Positions 10,319 through 19,555 are shown, counted from the stretch's first letter. The stretch is DNA of 64,000 bases from Bacillus sp. 03113 (GCF_006546985.1 NZ_ML637008.1:242266-306265), one strand, 5' to 3'. Made by a program: numbers and translations. The notes: a model not told the origin generated them from the letters alone.

Positions 10319-11527
10319 ATGACTAATCATTCATTTACGATAAACAGCCTTAAGCCTTTTCTTCAGAAGGCGTGGAAAAGTGCGGAATTTAAGCAGCCAA
10401 CGGCTGTTCAGTTAACAGCAATCCCTGTTGCATTAGAAGGAAGAGATGTAATCGCAGAATCACCGACTGGAACAGGGAAAACGCTTGCTTATTTATTGCC
10501 GTTATTAGAGAAAGTGGACCCAGAAGCAAAATCAATCCAGGCAGTGGTGCTTGCTTCTTCACAAGAGCTTGTTATGCAAATAGTAGAAGTAATTCAAAAA
10601 TGGTCTATAGAGAGCGGAATTCGGGCAGCATCCTTTATTGGCGGAGCGAATGTTAAACGTCAGCTAGAAAAATTAAAAAAGCATCCACACATTGTCGTAG
10701 GAACACCTGGAAGAATGTTAGAATTAATCAAACAGAAAAAAATTAAAATGCATGAAGTAAAGAACGTTGTTCTTGATGAAGGGGATCAGTTACTTGTTCC
10801 AGAGCATTTTGATACCGTTAAAGGCATTGTAAAATCAACATTAAGTGATCGTCAGGTTGTTTTATTCTCAGCTACATTAAATGAATATACTTTAAATTTA
10901 GCAAAAGAGTTAACAAACAACCCAGAAATCATTAAAATTCAAAAAGATGTAACAATAAAAGCAGCAAAAGTAAACCATTATTATTTTATGGCGGAACAAA
11001 GAGAAAAAATAAAAATCCTTGAAAAGATTTCGAGATTAAATCCGATAAAAGGTCTTGTCTTTGTAAAAGACATAGGGAATTTAACGGTTCTTTCAGAAAA
11101 ACTAGCCTTTAATGGAATTGAAGCGAGCATTCTCCATAGTGATTTAAATAAGATGGAACGTCAAAAGGCATTAAGAAACTTTCGAGGTGGTCAATCCAAT
11201 CTATTAATAGCAACCGATGTTGCAGCACGTGGCTTAGATATTGAGGGAATTAGTCATGTCGTTCACTTAGATTTTCCAAAGGAAATTAAACAATATATCC
11301 ATCGTTCAGGAAGAACAGGAAGATTCGGTGCTAGTGGAACAGTTATTTCTATTGTGACAGAACGGGAGGAAAGAGATTTAAAAAAGTTCTGCCGTGAAAT
11401 GAACATCATCCCTGAAAAAATGACTTTTCATTATGGTAGAATGGTGGAAGCAAAGACAAAGAGCGTTGAGAAAGAAAAGCAGAAAGCCAAAACGATCAAT
11501 TCTCAAAAACATCGTAGTAAAAAATGA
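10319..11527 (+). CDS. yfmL: DEAD-box RNA helicase, YfmL-like
   Basis: ATP-dependent RNA helicase (402 aa). Motifs in order: Q-motif region KQPTAVQLTAIP, motif I SPTGTGKT, GG in FIGGANVKRQ, Ib TPGR, motif II as DEGD rather than DEAD, motif III SAT, motif IV LVFVKDIG, motif V ATDVAARGLDIE, motif VI HRSGRTGR. The overall wording strongly resembles Bacillus subtilis YfmL, a helicase linked to 50S ribosome biogenesis. A short Lys-rich tail follows the helicase core. AAGGAGC precedes the ATG. Confidence 0.88.
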   Translation: MTNHSFTINSLKPFLQKAWKSAEFKQPTAVQLTAIPVALEGRDVIAESPTGTGKTLAYLLPLLEKVDPEAKSIQAVVLASSQELVMQIVEVIQKWSIESGIRAASFIGGANVKRQLEKLKKHPHIVVGTPGRMLELIKQKKIKMHEVKNVVLDEGDQLLVPEHFDTVKGIVKSTLSDRQVVLFSATLNEYTLNLAKELTNNPEIIKIQKDVTIKAAKVNHYYFMAEQREKIKILEKISRLNPIKGLVFVKDIGNLTVLSEKLAFNGIEASILHSDLNKMERQKALRNFRGGQSNLLIATDVAARGLDIEGISHVVHLDFPKEIKQYIHRSGRTGRFGASGTVISIVTEREERDLKKFCREMNIIPEKMTFHYGRMVEAKTKSVEKEKQKAKTINSQKHRSKK

Positions 11528-11560
11528 AATATTTACTTCCATTAAGGAGAGAAAGAAACA

Positions 11561-12391
11561 TTGAGGATTTATAAAATCTTAAACAATAATGCTGTCGTTG
11601 TTAAAGAAGGTGAACAAGAAAAAATTGTAATGGGATACGGTGTTGCCTTCCAAAAAAGAAAAAATGATATCATTAATAATGCGAAAATCGAAAAAATTTT
11701 CACGATGAATGAGGGCAATAAGAAATTTCAACAGCTATTAGAGACGCTTCCACTTGAGCATATTGAGTTAGCGGAGGATATTATTAGCTATGCTGAGGGG
11801 GTGCTGGAGGCTCCCCTTAATAATCACATTCATATCTCTTTAACTGATCATTTATCATTTGCGATTGAGAGAGTAGAGCAAGGCTACCACTTAACGAATA
11901 AACTATTAAGTGAAATTAAATTTTTATATCAAAAAGAGTTTGATATTGGTATTTGGGCAATAGACCTGATTAAACAGCGATTAAACATTGACCTGTCTGA
12001 AGATGAAGCTGGCCATATTGCTCTTCACATTCACACTGCTAAAATGAATTCAGAGAATCTGGAAAGCACGCTACGTTTAACTACAATGATTAGTGAGCTG
12101 ATTGATCTTATTCAAAATGAGATGAACATACATATCGATGAGAGCAGCATGTCCTACCAGCGCTTATTAACCCATTTACGTTTTGCTCTATCAAGATTAG
12201 AAAACAAGGATACTTTTCACTCATTAGATGAAGAAATGCTATCATTAATAAAGAAAAAATATAATCAAGCCTATATCGTTGCAGAAAAAATTGGTGAATA
12301 TTTGCAACTGGAATATCAATTAACATTACCAGAAGCTGAAAAAGGATATATTACGCTTCATATTCAAAGAGTTTCTGAAAGATTGGATTAA
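11561..12391 (+). CDS. sacT: BglG-family transcriptional antiterminator for sucrose genes (SacT/SacY type)
   Basis: RNA-binding antiterminator (276 aa). The N-terminal CAT domain ([32 protein letters not shown]) binds the RAT hairpin. Two PTS regulation domains follow (about residues 65-170 and 175-276) with histidines that PTS proteins phosphorylate, seen in [11 protein letters not shown] and [11 protein letters not shown]. Start is TTG 11561, behind AAGGAGAG. Just downstream lie a promoter, a RAT sequence and a terminator in front of sacP, the expected target, so control is local and sucrose-responsive. Confidence 0.9.
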   Translation: MRIYKILNNNAVVVKEGEQEKIVMGYGVAFQKRKNDIINNAKIEKIFTMNEGNKKFQQLLETLPLEHIELAEDIISYAEGVLEAPLNNHIHISLTDHLSFAIERVEQGYHLTNKLLSEIKFLYQKEFDIGIWAIDLIKQRLNIDLSEDEAGHIALHIHTAKMNSENLESTLRLTTMISELIDLIQNEMNIHIDESSMSYQRLLTHLRFALSRLENKDTFHSLDEEMLSLIKKKYNQAYIVAEKIGEYLQLEYQLTLPEAEKGYITLHIQRVSERLD

Positions 12392-12409
12392 TTCTTTTCG
12401 ATTTGTTGG

Positions 12410-12447
12410 TTGACGAAACGCTTTCATTTAGGTAGAATGAAAGCGTT
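12410..12447 (+). promoter_or_regulatory. SigA-type promoter of sacP overlapped by an inverted repeat
   Basis: TTGACG (12410-12415), 17 bases, TAGAAT (12433-12438). An 11-bp perfect inverted repeat AACGCTTTCAT / ATGAAAGCGTT (12417-12427, 12437-12447) covers the spacer and the -10 element. Its half TGAAAGCGTT resembles a catabolite (cre) half site, so CcpA repression is possible but inferred. Confidence 0.65.
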
Positions 12448-12463
12448 GAACAAATAATATATG

Positions 12464-12565
12464 CAGGCTTGTAACTGTTTTCAGGCAAGACCTAAAATGT
12501 GTGAAAAGGGAAACTCTTTTCTTTTGGAAAAGCCATTTCTCTACTCATTTTAGGTCTTTTTTGTT
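12464..12565 (+). promoter_or_regulatory. SacT-responsive RAT element overlapping a leader terminator
   Basis: The sequence AGGCTTGTAACTG followed by CAGGCAAGACCT (12465-12494) matches the ribonucleic antiterminator of sacPA-type operons. AGACCTAAAATG (12488-12499) can pair instead with CATTTTAGGTCT (12546-12557), which is followed by a T run. The RAT and the terminator therefore share bases and exclude each other. SacT bound to the RAT lets transcription proceed into sacP. Confidence 0.88.
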
Positions 12566-12656
12566 TGTAGGAAAAAACTTCTAATTGAAATTATATATTA
12601 TTCATCAATTATGAAGAAAATAGAAAGAGTAGTCATATGAAAGAGGGGTATAAAAA

Positions 12657-14030
12657 ATGAATTATCATGAAGTTGCGAAACAATTAATTCCTCTTATTGG
12701 AGGAAAAGAAAACCTCATTAGTGCAACACATTGTGCGACTCGTCTTCGCCTTGTTTTAAAAGAGGATGAAAAGGCGGATAAAGCTGCTATTGAGAATTTA
12801 GATGGAGTAAAGGGAGCATTTGCAACCTCCGGACAATTTCAAATCATTTTCGGAACAGGTATTGTAAACAAAGTGTATGAGCAATTCGCTGCTGAAACTG
12901 GCGGAGCTGTAAGTGAAACTCAAGATCACCAAGAAGCTGTAAAGAAAAAGATGAATCCACTTGCAAGATTTGCAAAAACCTTGTCTAATATATTTGTACC
13001 TATTATTCCTGCCATCGTTGCAAGCGGTTTACTAATGGGCTTGCTTGGAATGATGAAAACATTTAAATGGGTTCCAGATGATCATGCCCTTATTATTTTT
13101 CTTGATATGTTTTCAAGTGCAGCATTTATTATTTTACCTATTTTAATTGGTTATTCAGCAGCGAAGGAATTTGGAGGCACTCCTTATTTAGGAGCAGTAA
13201 TTGGGGGAATCATGACCCATCCGCTTCTACTTAATCCATGGGGATTAGCAAATGCGAAGCCAGATGTTGTAAACTTTTTCGGATTAAATGTTGATATGAT
13301 CGGTTACCAAGGGACAGTAGTACCGGTATTATTGGCGATCTATGTTATGAGTAAAATTGAGCGCGGTCTTCGTAAAATTGTTCCAAGTGCGATTGATTTA
13401 TTAGTAACACCATTTGTTACTGTTATTGCAACAGGATTAGTCACATTACTTGCAATCGGACCTTTAGGTACTCTTGTTGGAGATGGCATTACTACTGCGT
13501 TAAACTTTATTTATAATCATGGTGGAGCAGTTGCAGGTCTTATTTTTGGCGGCTTGTATTCTAGTATCGTAATAACTGGGGTGCAGCATAGCTTTCATGC
13601 GATTGAAGCAAACCTGCTAGCTGATGTTGGAGTTAATTACTTGTTGCCGATTTGGTCTATGGCGAACATAGCACAGGCTGGAGCTGGACTTGCCGTATTT
13701 TTTAAAACAAAGAATAAGAAAACAAAAGAGATTGCACTGCCGGCTACTATTTCAGCTCTTTTAGGAATTACAGAACCAATTATTTTTGGAGTGAATTTAA
13801 AATATCGTAAGCCATTTATTGCAGCAGCAGTTGGTGGTGCATTAGGTGGAGCTTATGTTGTTTTCATGAATGTTGTAACGAATGCATACGGCTTAACTGG
13901 AATTCCAATGCTTGCAATTGTTGCGCCGCTAGGTACAGCAAATATTATTAACTATATAGTAGGGATTGCTATTGCGATGGTAGGTGCTTTCGTAGCTACT
14001 TGGATAATAGGGTTTAAAGAACAAGAATAA
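12657..14030 (+). CDS. sacP: Sucrose-specific PTS permease EIIBC
   Basis: Membrane permease (457 aa) that imports sucrose as sucrose-6-phosphate. The N-terminal EIIB domain has the phosphorylated cysteine in SATHCATRLRL (Cys26). The EIIC domain from about residue 105 has around ten membrane segments and the substrate-site motifs GGIMTHPLLL and LGITEPIIFGVN. There is no EIIA domain, so a glucose-type EIIA must come from elsewhere. It follows the SacT-controlled leader; AGAGGGG precedes the ATG. Confidence 0.93.
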   Translation: MNYHEVAKQLIPLIGGKENLISATHCATRLRLVLKEDEKADKAAIENLDGVKGAFATSGQFQIIFGTGIVNKVYEQFAAETGGAVSETQDHQEAVKKKMNPLARFAKTLSNIFVPIIPAIVASGLLMGLLGMMKTFKWVPDDHALIIFLDMFSSAAFIILPILIGYSAAKEFGGTPYLGAVIGGIMTHPLLLNPWGLANAKPDVVNFFGLNVDMIGYQGTVVPVLLAIYVMSKIERGLRKIVPSAIDLLVTPFVTVIATGLVTLLAIGPLGTLVGDGITTALNFIYNHGGAVAGLIFGGLYSSIVITGVQHSFHAIEANLLADVGVNYLLPIWSMANIAQAGAGLAVFFKTKNKKTKEIALPATISALLGITEPIIFGVNLKYRKPFIAAAVGGALGGAYVVFMNVVTNAYGLTGIPMLAIVAPLGTANIINYIVGIAIAMVGAFVATWIIGFKEQE

Positions 14031-14040
14031 GAAGTTGATA

Positions 14041-14301
14041 AAAAAGGGTGATTTAATTAAATGCTAGGTATCTTTCTTAAAGGATAAGAAAGCAGTTTTC
14101 GGAACTCCGACCGGTGTCTAGCTCCAGCGCCTAGCCGCTCGGATCATAAGCCACAATACTCCAGAAATCAGGATTTCCTGCGTATTGCGTCTTATGTCTT
14201 TCGCGGCTGTTCAAGGCGCTTGCGCTTTTGTTCTTCATATTCGATGAATATTTTCTTATACCGTTACTTTAAGATACCAGTATTTAGATATCACCCTTTT
14301 T
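14041..14301. repeat. Dispersed repeat family A copy inside a long imperfect inverted repeat
   Basis: The outer arms AAAAAGGGTGAT (14041-14052) and ATCACCCTTTTT (14290-14301) are perfectly complementary. They continue inward with imperfect pairing (TGCTAGGTATCTTT with AAGATACCAGTA). Inside sits a family A copy (about 14081-14235) from GGATAAGAAAG through TCTAGCTCCAGCGCCTAG to CAAGGCGCTTGCGCTTTT. The arms look like a sacP terminator whose loop is occupied by the repeat. This fills the sacP to fructokinase gap. Confidence 0.7.
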
Positions 14302-14328
14302 CTGTCAAAAACACTGAGGAGGAGCAAC

Positions 14329-15276
14329 ATGAAAAAAGGGATTATTTCTTTAGGAGAAGCACTGATTGATTTTATTCCATTGGACGAAACGAATTTAACA
14401 TATCAAAAAAGTCCAGGTGGTGCACCAGCCAATGTAGCTGTTGGAATTGCTCGTTTAGATTTGCCGTCTTATTTCGTTGGAAAAGTAGGGGATGATGTAT
14501 TAGGTCGATTTTTACAAGAAACCCTATCTGACTATGGTGTAAATACTTCTTCTATGCCTTTATCAACAGAAGCTAGAACGGGTGCTGTATTTGTTACACT
14601 TGGTCAAAATGGAGAAAGAAGCTTTGATTTTTACATTCAACCAAGCGCAGATACTTTTTTATCTGAAGAGGACATAAATGAAGAGATTTTTAAAACAGCG
14701 AAAATTCTTCACTTTGGATCCATTTCTCTAATAAATGAGCCATCAAAAGCTGCAACTTTAAAAGCTATTAAGCTTGCAAAAGAAAATGGCGTTCTTGTTT
14801 CTTACGATCCAAATCTTCGTTTGAATTTATGGGAGAGTGAAGAAAAAGCAAGGGAAACTATACTTTCCCTATTTAGTGAAGTAGATATAATAAAGATCTC
14901 TGATGATGAGTTAGCTTTCTTAACGGGTGAGAAAGAAATAGAAAAAGGACTTGAGAAAATCGCTTCCTATCAAATTCCATTCTTAGCATTAACACTCGGT
15001 TCAGAAGGAAGCTATTTAATTTCAAGCGAAAGCACTGCAAAGGTTTCTGCCATGAAGGTCCAAGCAATTGATACAACAGGTGCTGGCGATGCGTATGTTT
15101 CTGGATTGCTTTATTGTATTCATGAATTGGAAGGCAGCTTAGCTTCTGTAAGCAAAGAAGATGCTGAGAAAATTGGAAGGTTTGCAAGTGTGTCTGGAGC
15201 ACTTGCCGCTTCAACAAAAGGTGCTATGACAGCATTACCTACTTTAAGTGAAGTGAAAGCGATCCTAAACAACTAG
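14329..15276 (+). CDS. scrK: Fructokinase, PfkB/ribokinase family
   Basis: Cytosolic kinase (315 aa) expected to phosphorylate the fructose released from sucrose-6-phosphate to fructose-6-phosphate. The PfkB signatures are present: KSPGGAPANVAVG near the N-terminus and DTTGAGDAYVSG, with the catalytic Asp, near residue 250. Its place between the sucrose permease and the sucrose-6-phosphate hydrolase gives the substrate. GAGGAGC precedes the ATG. Bacillus subtilis lacks a kinase gene here, so this resembles scr-type operons. Confidence 0.88.
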   Translation: MKKGIISLGEALIDFIPLDETNLTYQKSPGGAPANVAVGIARLDLPSYFVGKVGDDVLGRFLQETLSDYGVNTSSMPLSTEARTGAVFVTLGQNGERSFDFYIQPSADTFLSEEDINEEIFKTAKILHFGSISLINEPSKAATLKAIKLAKENGVLVSYDPNLRLNLWESEEKARETILSLFSEVDIIKISDDELAFLTGEKEIEKGLEKIASYQIPFLALTLGSEGSYLISSESTAKVSAMKVQAIDTTGAGDAYVSGLLYCIHELEGSLASVSKEDAEKIGRFASVSGALAASTKGAMTALPTLSEVKAILNN

Positions 15277-15285
15277 GAGGACAAG

Positions 15286-16719
15286 ATGGATAATCTAATC
15301 GTATTAGCTGAAAAAGAAGTAGAGCAGCATAAGAATTTAGTAGAAAGTGATATCTATCGTCTAAAGTATCATTTAATGCCTCCTGTTGGTTTGTTAAATG
15401 ATCCGAACGGTTTTATTCAATGGAGAGGAAAGTACTATCTGTTTTATCAATGGAATCCATTTAAAACAGGTCATGGTGCTAAGTTTTGGGGATTATATAC
15501 TTCAACGAATTTAGTTGATTGGCAGGATCAAGGCATTGCTTTAGCCCCAACAGATTGGTTTGATAAAAATGGCTGCTACTCAGGCAGTGCGGTAGAAGAT
15601 GAGAATGGAGTATTGACTCTTTTTTATACAGGAAATGTTAAGGATGAGCAAAACAATCGTTCATCCTATCAATGTAAAGCTATTTCAACAGACGGAATAA
15701 CTTTTACGAAGCAAGGTGTTGCCGTTGAGCTTCCAAAGGGATATACCCCTCATTTTCGAGATCCAAAGGTTTGGAAGCATGAAAATACTTGGTATATGAT
15801 TATTGGTGCACAGGCGGAGGATCAGACAGGAAAAGCGGTTTTATTTAAATCAGACGATTTAAATGAATGGCAGCATCTTGGAATCATTGCAGGAGATCAT
15901 GTTGGAAATCTAGGTGATTTCGGTTACATGTGGGAATGCCCGGATTTATTTGAGCTCCAAGGCAAGGATGTGTTAATTGTTTCTCCTCAAGGGTTAGAGC
16001 CAGAAGGAATTCTGTATCATAATAAATATCAATCAGGCTATTTTATTGGTCAATTGAATTATGAGCAAGTAACCTTTGAACATGGAGAATTTGTTGAATT
16101 AGATCGCGGCTTTGAATTTTATGCTCCGCAAACAACCGTTGACGAAAAGGGCAGAAGATTAATGGTTGGCTGGATGGGAGTACCTGAACAAGGTGAAGAT
16201 CAGCAGCCTACAGTTGAGCATAAATGGGTTCATACTTTAACGCTGCCAAGAGAATTAAAATTCGTTAATGAGAAGCTATACCAAGTACCTGTTGACGAGC
16301 TTCAATTACTTAGAAAAGAAGAAGTACATCATCAATCAGTTTTCATTGAAAATGAGGAAAAACAGCTTGAAGGTGTTTCTGGAGATGTATTAGAGCTTTA
16401 TGCGCAAATAAAAGAATTAGAAGGTCAGTTTGAGATTACGATTCGTGATTATGCACGCATTCATTTTGATAAAGAAGCAAAGCTATTTACACTTGAACGT
16501 CCAAGCTTTGAAAATGGTGAACGTGAGGTACGACAATGCGTGATCGATCAGCTAGATGAGCTTACGATTTATCTAGATACCTCCTCCATTGAAATCTTTA
16601 TTAACAATGGGCAAGAAGTATTCTCATCACGTATTTTCCCAAGCAAAGAAAATAAGCAAATCGTTTTTAACAGTCCAGACAAAGCATTGTTCGATGTTAA
16701 AAAATGGAATCTAAATTAA
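15286..16719 (+). CDS. sacA: Sucrose-6-phosphate hydrolase (GH32)
   Basis: Cytosolic beta-fructofuranosidase (477 aa) that splits sucrose-6-phosphate into glucose-6-phosphate and fructose. The five-bladed GH32 catalytic domain shows the nucleophile motif GLLNDPNG (near residue 38), FRDPKV with the transition-state Asp, and WECPDLF with the acid/base Glu. The C-terminal beta-sandwich ends with SSIEIFINNGQEVFSSR. Nine bases follow the fructokinase stop, with AGGAGG just before the ATG. A terminator closes the operon. Confidence 0.93.
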   Translation: MDNLIVLAEKEVEQHKNLVESDIYRLKYHLMPPVGLLNDPNGFIQWRGKYYLFYQWNPFKTGHGAKFWGLYTSTNLVDWQDQGIALAPTDWFDKNGCYSGSAVEDENGVLTLFYTGNVKDEQNNRSSYQCKAISTDGITFTKQGVAVELPKGYTPHFRDPKVWKHENTWYMIIGAQAEDQTGKAVLFKSDDLNEWQHLGIIAGDHVGNLGDFGYMWECPDLFELQGKDVLIVSPQGLEPEGILYHNKYQSGYFIGQLNYEQVTFEHGEFVELDRGFEFYAPQTTVDEKGRRLMVGWMGVPEQGEDQQPTVEHKWVHTLTLPRELKFVNEKLYQVPVDELQLLRKEEVHHQSVFIENEEKQLEGVSGDVLELYAQIKELEGQFEITIRDYARIHFDKEAKLFTLERPSFENGEREVRQCVIDQLDELTIYLDTSSIEIFINNGQEVFSSRIFPSKENKQIVFNSPDKALFDVKKWNLN

Positions 16720-16721
16720 TA

Positions 16722-16769
16722 AAAAAGGCATCTTTTTACGAGAAGGATCTCGAAAAGGGTGTCTTTTTT
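16722..16769 (+). terminator. Rho-independent terminator after sacA
   Basis: Long imperfect stem from AAAAAAGGCATCTTTTTACGAGA pairing (with G-T pairs) to TCTCGAAAAGGGTGTC, ending in a T6 tract. Confidence 0.8.
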
Positions 16770-16874
16770 CTGTACTTGTACGTAATATTGTTTTAATTAA
16801 GTGAATTATCGAAATAAATACTTGTAAATGATGATTAAATGACTTATAATTACTTATATAGAAGGGGGCTTTAC

Positions 16875-17630
16875 ATGTTTCAAGAGGAACGTCTTTTAAA
16901 AATTCTCGAATATTTAAATGAAAGACAAAGCATGTCTGTTAATGAAATTTGTGAACGTTTTCAAGTTTCAAGAGATACGGCACGCAGAGATATTGTCAAG
17001 CTAGTTGACCAAGGGGCTGCGATACGTACACATGGAGGAATCTCTCTTCCTGCTTTAACAGAGAAAATTTTAGCGTATCGCGAACGTGTACAATCTTATT
17101 CTGATGCTAAAATGAGCATTGGGAAAAAAGCTTCGTCCTTTTTACAAGAAAATCAATTGTATTATTTTGATGTTTCAACAACCGTTTCATGTTTAACTGA
17201 GCATGTTGATAAAAAAATAAATATTTTTACGCATTCACTTGATATTGCCGAAGCACTTTCAAATCGATCTGATACAGATGTCTTTTTAATTGGAGGGAGC
17301 TTAAATCGGAAAAATCGATTTTTCTTTGACATGGAGAATGTAAAGAAGCTAGATCAAGTACATTTTGATTGTGCCTTTTTTGGAGCAGCGGCAGTTATGG
17401 AGGATGGAATTTATTTTGAGGATAAAGAGGATGCTTATACAAAAAGCGTAGTAGTAAGGAATGCCTCAAAAATAGTGATTCTAGCGGATGGGCAGAAATT
17501 CAAGAAGGTTAGCCATTTTAAGGCGATTGAGTGGAAAGAGATTGATGTTATTATTACGAATGAGACCCCGCCAGAATTATTTTTGGACATCATGAAAAAG
17601 TATCAAATCCAGCTGATAATCGTTGAATAA
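16875..17630 (+). CDS. DeoR-family transcriptional regulator
   Basis: Sugar-type repressor (252 aa). An N-terminal winged helix-turn-helix (MSVNEICERFQVSRDTARRDIVKL) and the wing motif IRTHGGI are followed by a DeoR C-terminal sensor domain. Such domains bind phosphorylated sugars. The start chosen is ATG 16875, since GGGGG at 16863-16868 lies at proper spacing; the earlier in-frame ATG at 16839 has no ribosome site. It is probably cotranscribed with the phosphatase 42 bases downstream. The target is unknown; neighbouring sugar genes are candidates. Confidence 0.88.
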   Translation: MFQEERLLKILEYLNERQSMSVNEICERFQVSRDTARRDIVKLVDQGAAIRTHGGISLPALTEKILAYRERVQSYSDAKMSIGKKASSFLQENQLYYFDVSTTVSCLTEHVDKKINIFTHSLDIAEALSNRSDTDVFLIGGSLNRKNRFFFDMENVKKLDQVHFDCAFFGAAAVMEDGIYFEDKEDAYTKSVVVRNASKIVILADGQKFKKVSHFKAIEWKEIDVIITNETPPELFLDIMKKYQIQLIIVE

Positions 17631-17672
17631 ATGGATTGAAACTCTACACCTAAAGGTAAGGAGAGATGGAAG

Positions 17673-18506
17673 ATGGGCTATAAGCTTGTTTTCAGTGATA
17701 TTGATGGTACATTGCTTACTTCAAATCATGAAATTAGTATAGGGACTTATCAATCTATCCAAGAGCTAAAGAAAAAAGGTGTGCCTTTTATTTTAGTGTC
17801 AGCTCGAATGCCAGAGGGGATTCTTCCTTTGCAAAAGGAATTAGTTATTGATGATCCAATCGTATGTTTTAGTGGAGCACTTGTGTTGGGAGCTGCTCAA
17901 GTTGATGGCTCAAGAGAAGTGATTTACAATATGACGATGAATACTGAGGATGTTGAAAATATTTATTCCGCCATTACAAATCGATATCCTTCTATTAGTT
18001 TTTCTGCTTATAATAAAGAGTTTTGGTACGTTCCAACTATCGACAATGAATGGATTATTCAAGAAAGAGAAATAGCAAAAACGCCTGCTAAGGTTTTTCA
18101 TTTCGATGAGGAAATATATCCTCCAGTTAATAAAGTACTTTGTATGGGTCCACCAGAAGACATTGCTGCTTTTGAAAAGGAATTAAAAAATCTGATTCCA
18201 ACGATAACCGTCTATAAATCTAAGCCTACTTATCTTGAAATCATGGCTGAAAATGTAAAAAAATCTTTCGCTATTCATATGTTGGCAAAAAAGTATCAAG
18301 TTTCAAGAAAAGAAATTATGGCCATTGGCGATAATTTTAATGATATGGATATGCTTCAATTTGCTGGATTAGGAGTGGCAATGGGGAATTCTCCAAATGA
18401 AGTAAAGGCGACTGCTGACGTTACAACTTTATCAAACGATCATGATGGATTAAAAGAGGCTTTATTGCAATATTGTTTAAAGTTTCATGATAGTAAAAAT
18501 CGATAA
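17673..18506 (+). CDS. Cof-type HAD phosphatase
   Basis: Haloacid dehalogenase superfamily, class IIB (Cof/YwpJ-like), 277 aa. Motif I is FSDIDGTLL with the nucleophile and acid Asp residues near 9-11, motif II is LVSAR, and motifs III/IV are KKYQVS and GDNFNDMDMLQFAG. The cap domain lies between. These proteins dephosphorylate sugar phosphates or cofactors such as flavin mononucleotide or pyridoxal phosphate; specificity is not readable. It likely forms an operon with the DeoR-type gene. Its last codons are the first of five phased repeats. Confidence 0.85.
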   Translation: MGYKLVFSDIDGTLLTSNHEISIGTYQSIQELKKKGVPFILVSARMPEGILPLQKELVIDDPIVCFSGALVLGAAQVDGSREVIYNMTMNTEDVENIYSAITNRYPSISFSAYNKEFWYVPTIDNEWIIQEREIAKTPAKVFHFDEEIYPPVNKVLCMGPPEDIAAFEKELKNLIPTITVYKSKPTYLEIMAENVKKSFAIHMLAKKYQVSRKEIMAIGDNFNDMDMLQFAGLGVAMGNSPNEVKATADVTTLSNDHDGLKEALLQYCLKFHDSKNR

Positions 18507-18592
18507 AAAATCTATCAAAATCGATAAAAAAATTAAATTTTCGATAAATATTCAATAGAAATCGATAAAAAATTTAGAAAATCGATAAAAAA
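18500..18592. repeat. Five phased direct repeats of TCGATAAA
   Basis: Copies begin at 18500, 18521, 18541, 18562 and 18582: spacings of 21, 20, 21 and 20 bases. Each has TCGATAAA followed by A-rich sequence (the third reads TCGATAAATA). Spacing is two DNA helical turns, so all copies face the same side. The first copy supplies the stop codon of the Cof-type gene. Confidence 0.8.
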
Positions 18593-18636
18593 CCTAGCTT
18601 ACTATTAAATTTCAAAATAATAATATATTTGAAAAC

Positions 18637-18664
18637 GCTCCCAATCCAATGCTGGAGTGGGAGC
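18637..18664 (-). terminator. Terminator-like hairpin after the mannose-family PTS operon
   Basis: Stem GCTCCCAATCCA / TGGAGTGGGAGC with one mismatch and a four-base loop. On the minus strand it is followed by GTTTTC. It lies just past the EIID stop. Confidence 0.6.
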
Positions 18665-18682
18665 AAAGTGGCTATCAAACTA

Positions 18683-19555
18683 TTAAGCTAAAATATGAGC
18701 CCAGTAGCCTAAAATACCGATAACGAAAATTCCTAAAATGATATATAAAGGGTTGATATTTTTTTTCAACAATCTTGCGACAAGGAAAGTAAGTAATAAT
18801 GGGACTAATCCTGGCATTAACTGATCAAGAACACTTTGAATTGTAGTAGTTGTTGTTTTTCCTGTTTGGTCAGTCAATTCAGCAATAACAACTGGGATAT
18901 TAACATTTGTCCATTTACAAACTAACGCACCCATTACAAACAAACCAAGAATAGAAGCACCTTCGGTTAATTTTTGTAAGCGGTTACCGCCAAGTTCAGA
19001 AATAATTTCCATTCCTTTTGAATACCCGTAGCGAACACCATACCAAACCACACCTAAACGAATTACATTAAATACGACGAAAAATAAGAGTGGACCAATA
19101 ATGTTTCCTGTTAAAGCAATCGTTGCACCAAGTGCACCTAATACTGGTCTTAAAGTACCCCAGAAGATTGGATCACCAACACCAGCTAATGGTCCCATTA
19201 ATCCAACTTTTACACCAGCAATCGAGCTATCTTCAATTGGAGCGCCATTTGCTTTTTTCTCTTCCATTGCTGCGTTCACACCAAGAATAGGAGCTGCTAA
19301 AAATGGCTGTGTATTAAAAAACTCCAATGCTCTTTTTAATGCATTATTTTGTTCTTCGCCAGATTTGTAGAGTCTTTTAATTGCAGGAATCATAGAATAG
19401 CAATACCCAATCGCTTGCATTCTCTCAAAGTTAAAAGAACCAAGCAGTAAATTTGCCCGAATAAACATTTTCGTTAAATCTTTATTTGTAAGTTTTGTTT
19501 GTTCTGTTAATTGATCAAAGTTTTCGGTAAGATTCGAATTTGCATGTCCGATCAT
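18683..19555 (-). CDS. levG: PTS mannose/fructose-family EIID component
   Basis: Membrane subunit (290 aa) that with EIIC forms the sugar channel. Family motifs include NFERMQAIGYCYSMIPAIKRLY, FFNTQPFLAAPILG and GPLAGVGDPIFWGTLRPVLGALGA, followed by C-terminal membrane segments. It is the last gene of a minus-strand operon headed by a sigma-54 promoter. A family A repeat separates it from the EIIC gene. The Lev name rests on the four separate subunits and the LevR-like activator; mannose or another hexose is equally possible. Confidence 0.85.
   Translation of the reverse strand: MIGHANSNLTENFDQLTEQTKLTNKDLTKMFIRANLLLGSFNFERMQAIGYCYSMIPAIKRLYKSGEEQNNALKRALEFFNTQPFLAAPILGVNAAMEEKKANGAPIEDSSIAGVKVGLMGPLAGVGDPIFWGTLRPVLGALGATIALTGNIIGPLLFFVVFNVIRLGVVWYGVRYGYSKGMEIISELGGNRLQKLTEGASILGLFVMGALVCKWTNVNIPVVIAELTDQTGKTTTTTIQSVLDQLMPGLVPLLLTFLVARLLKKNINPLYIILGIFVIGILGYWAHILA

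Noticed and set aside
12417-12447. Perfect cre site at the sacP promoter
   Set aside because: Only the half TGAAAGCGTT fits; the second half of the cre consensus is not matched, so it is reported only as a possible site.
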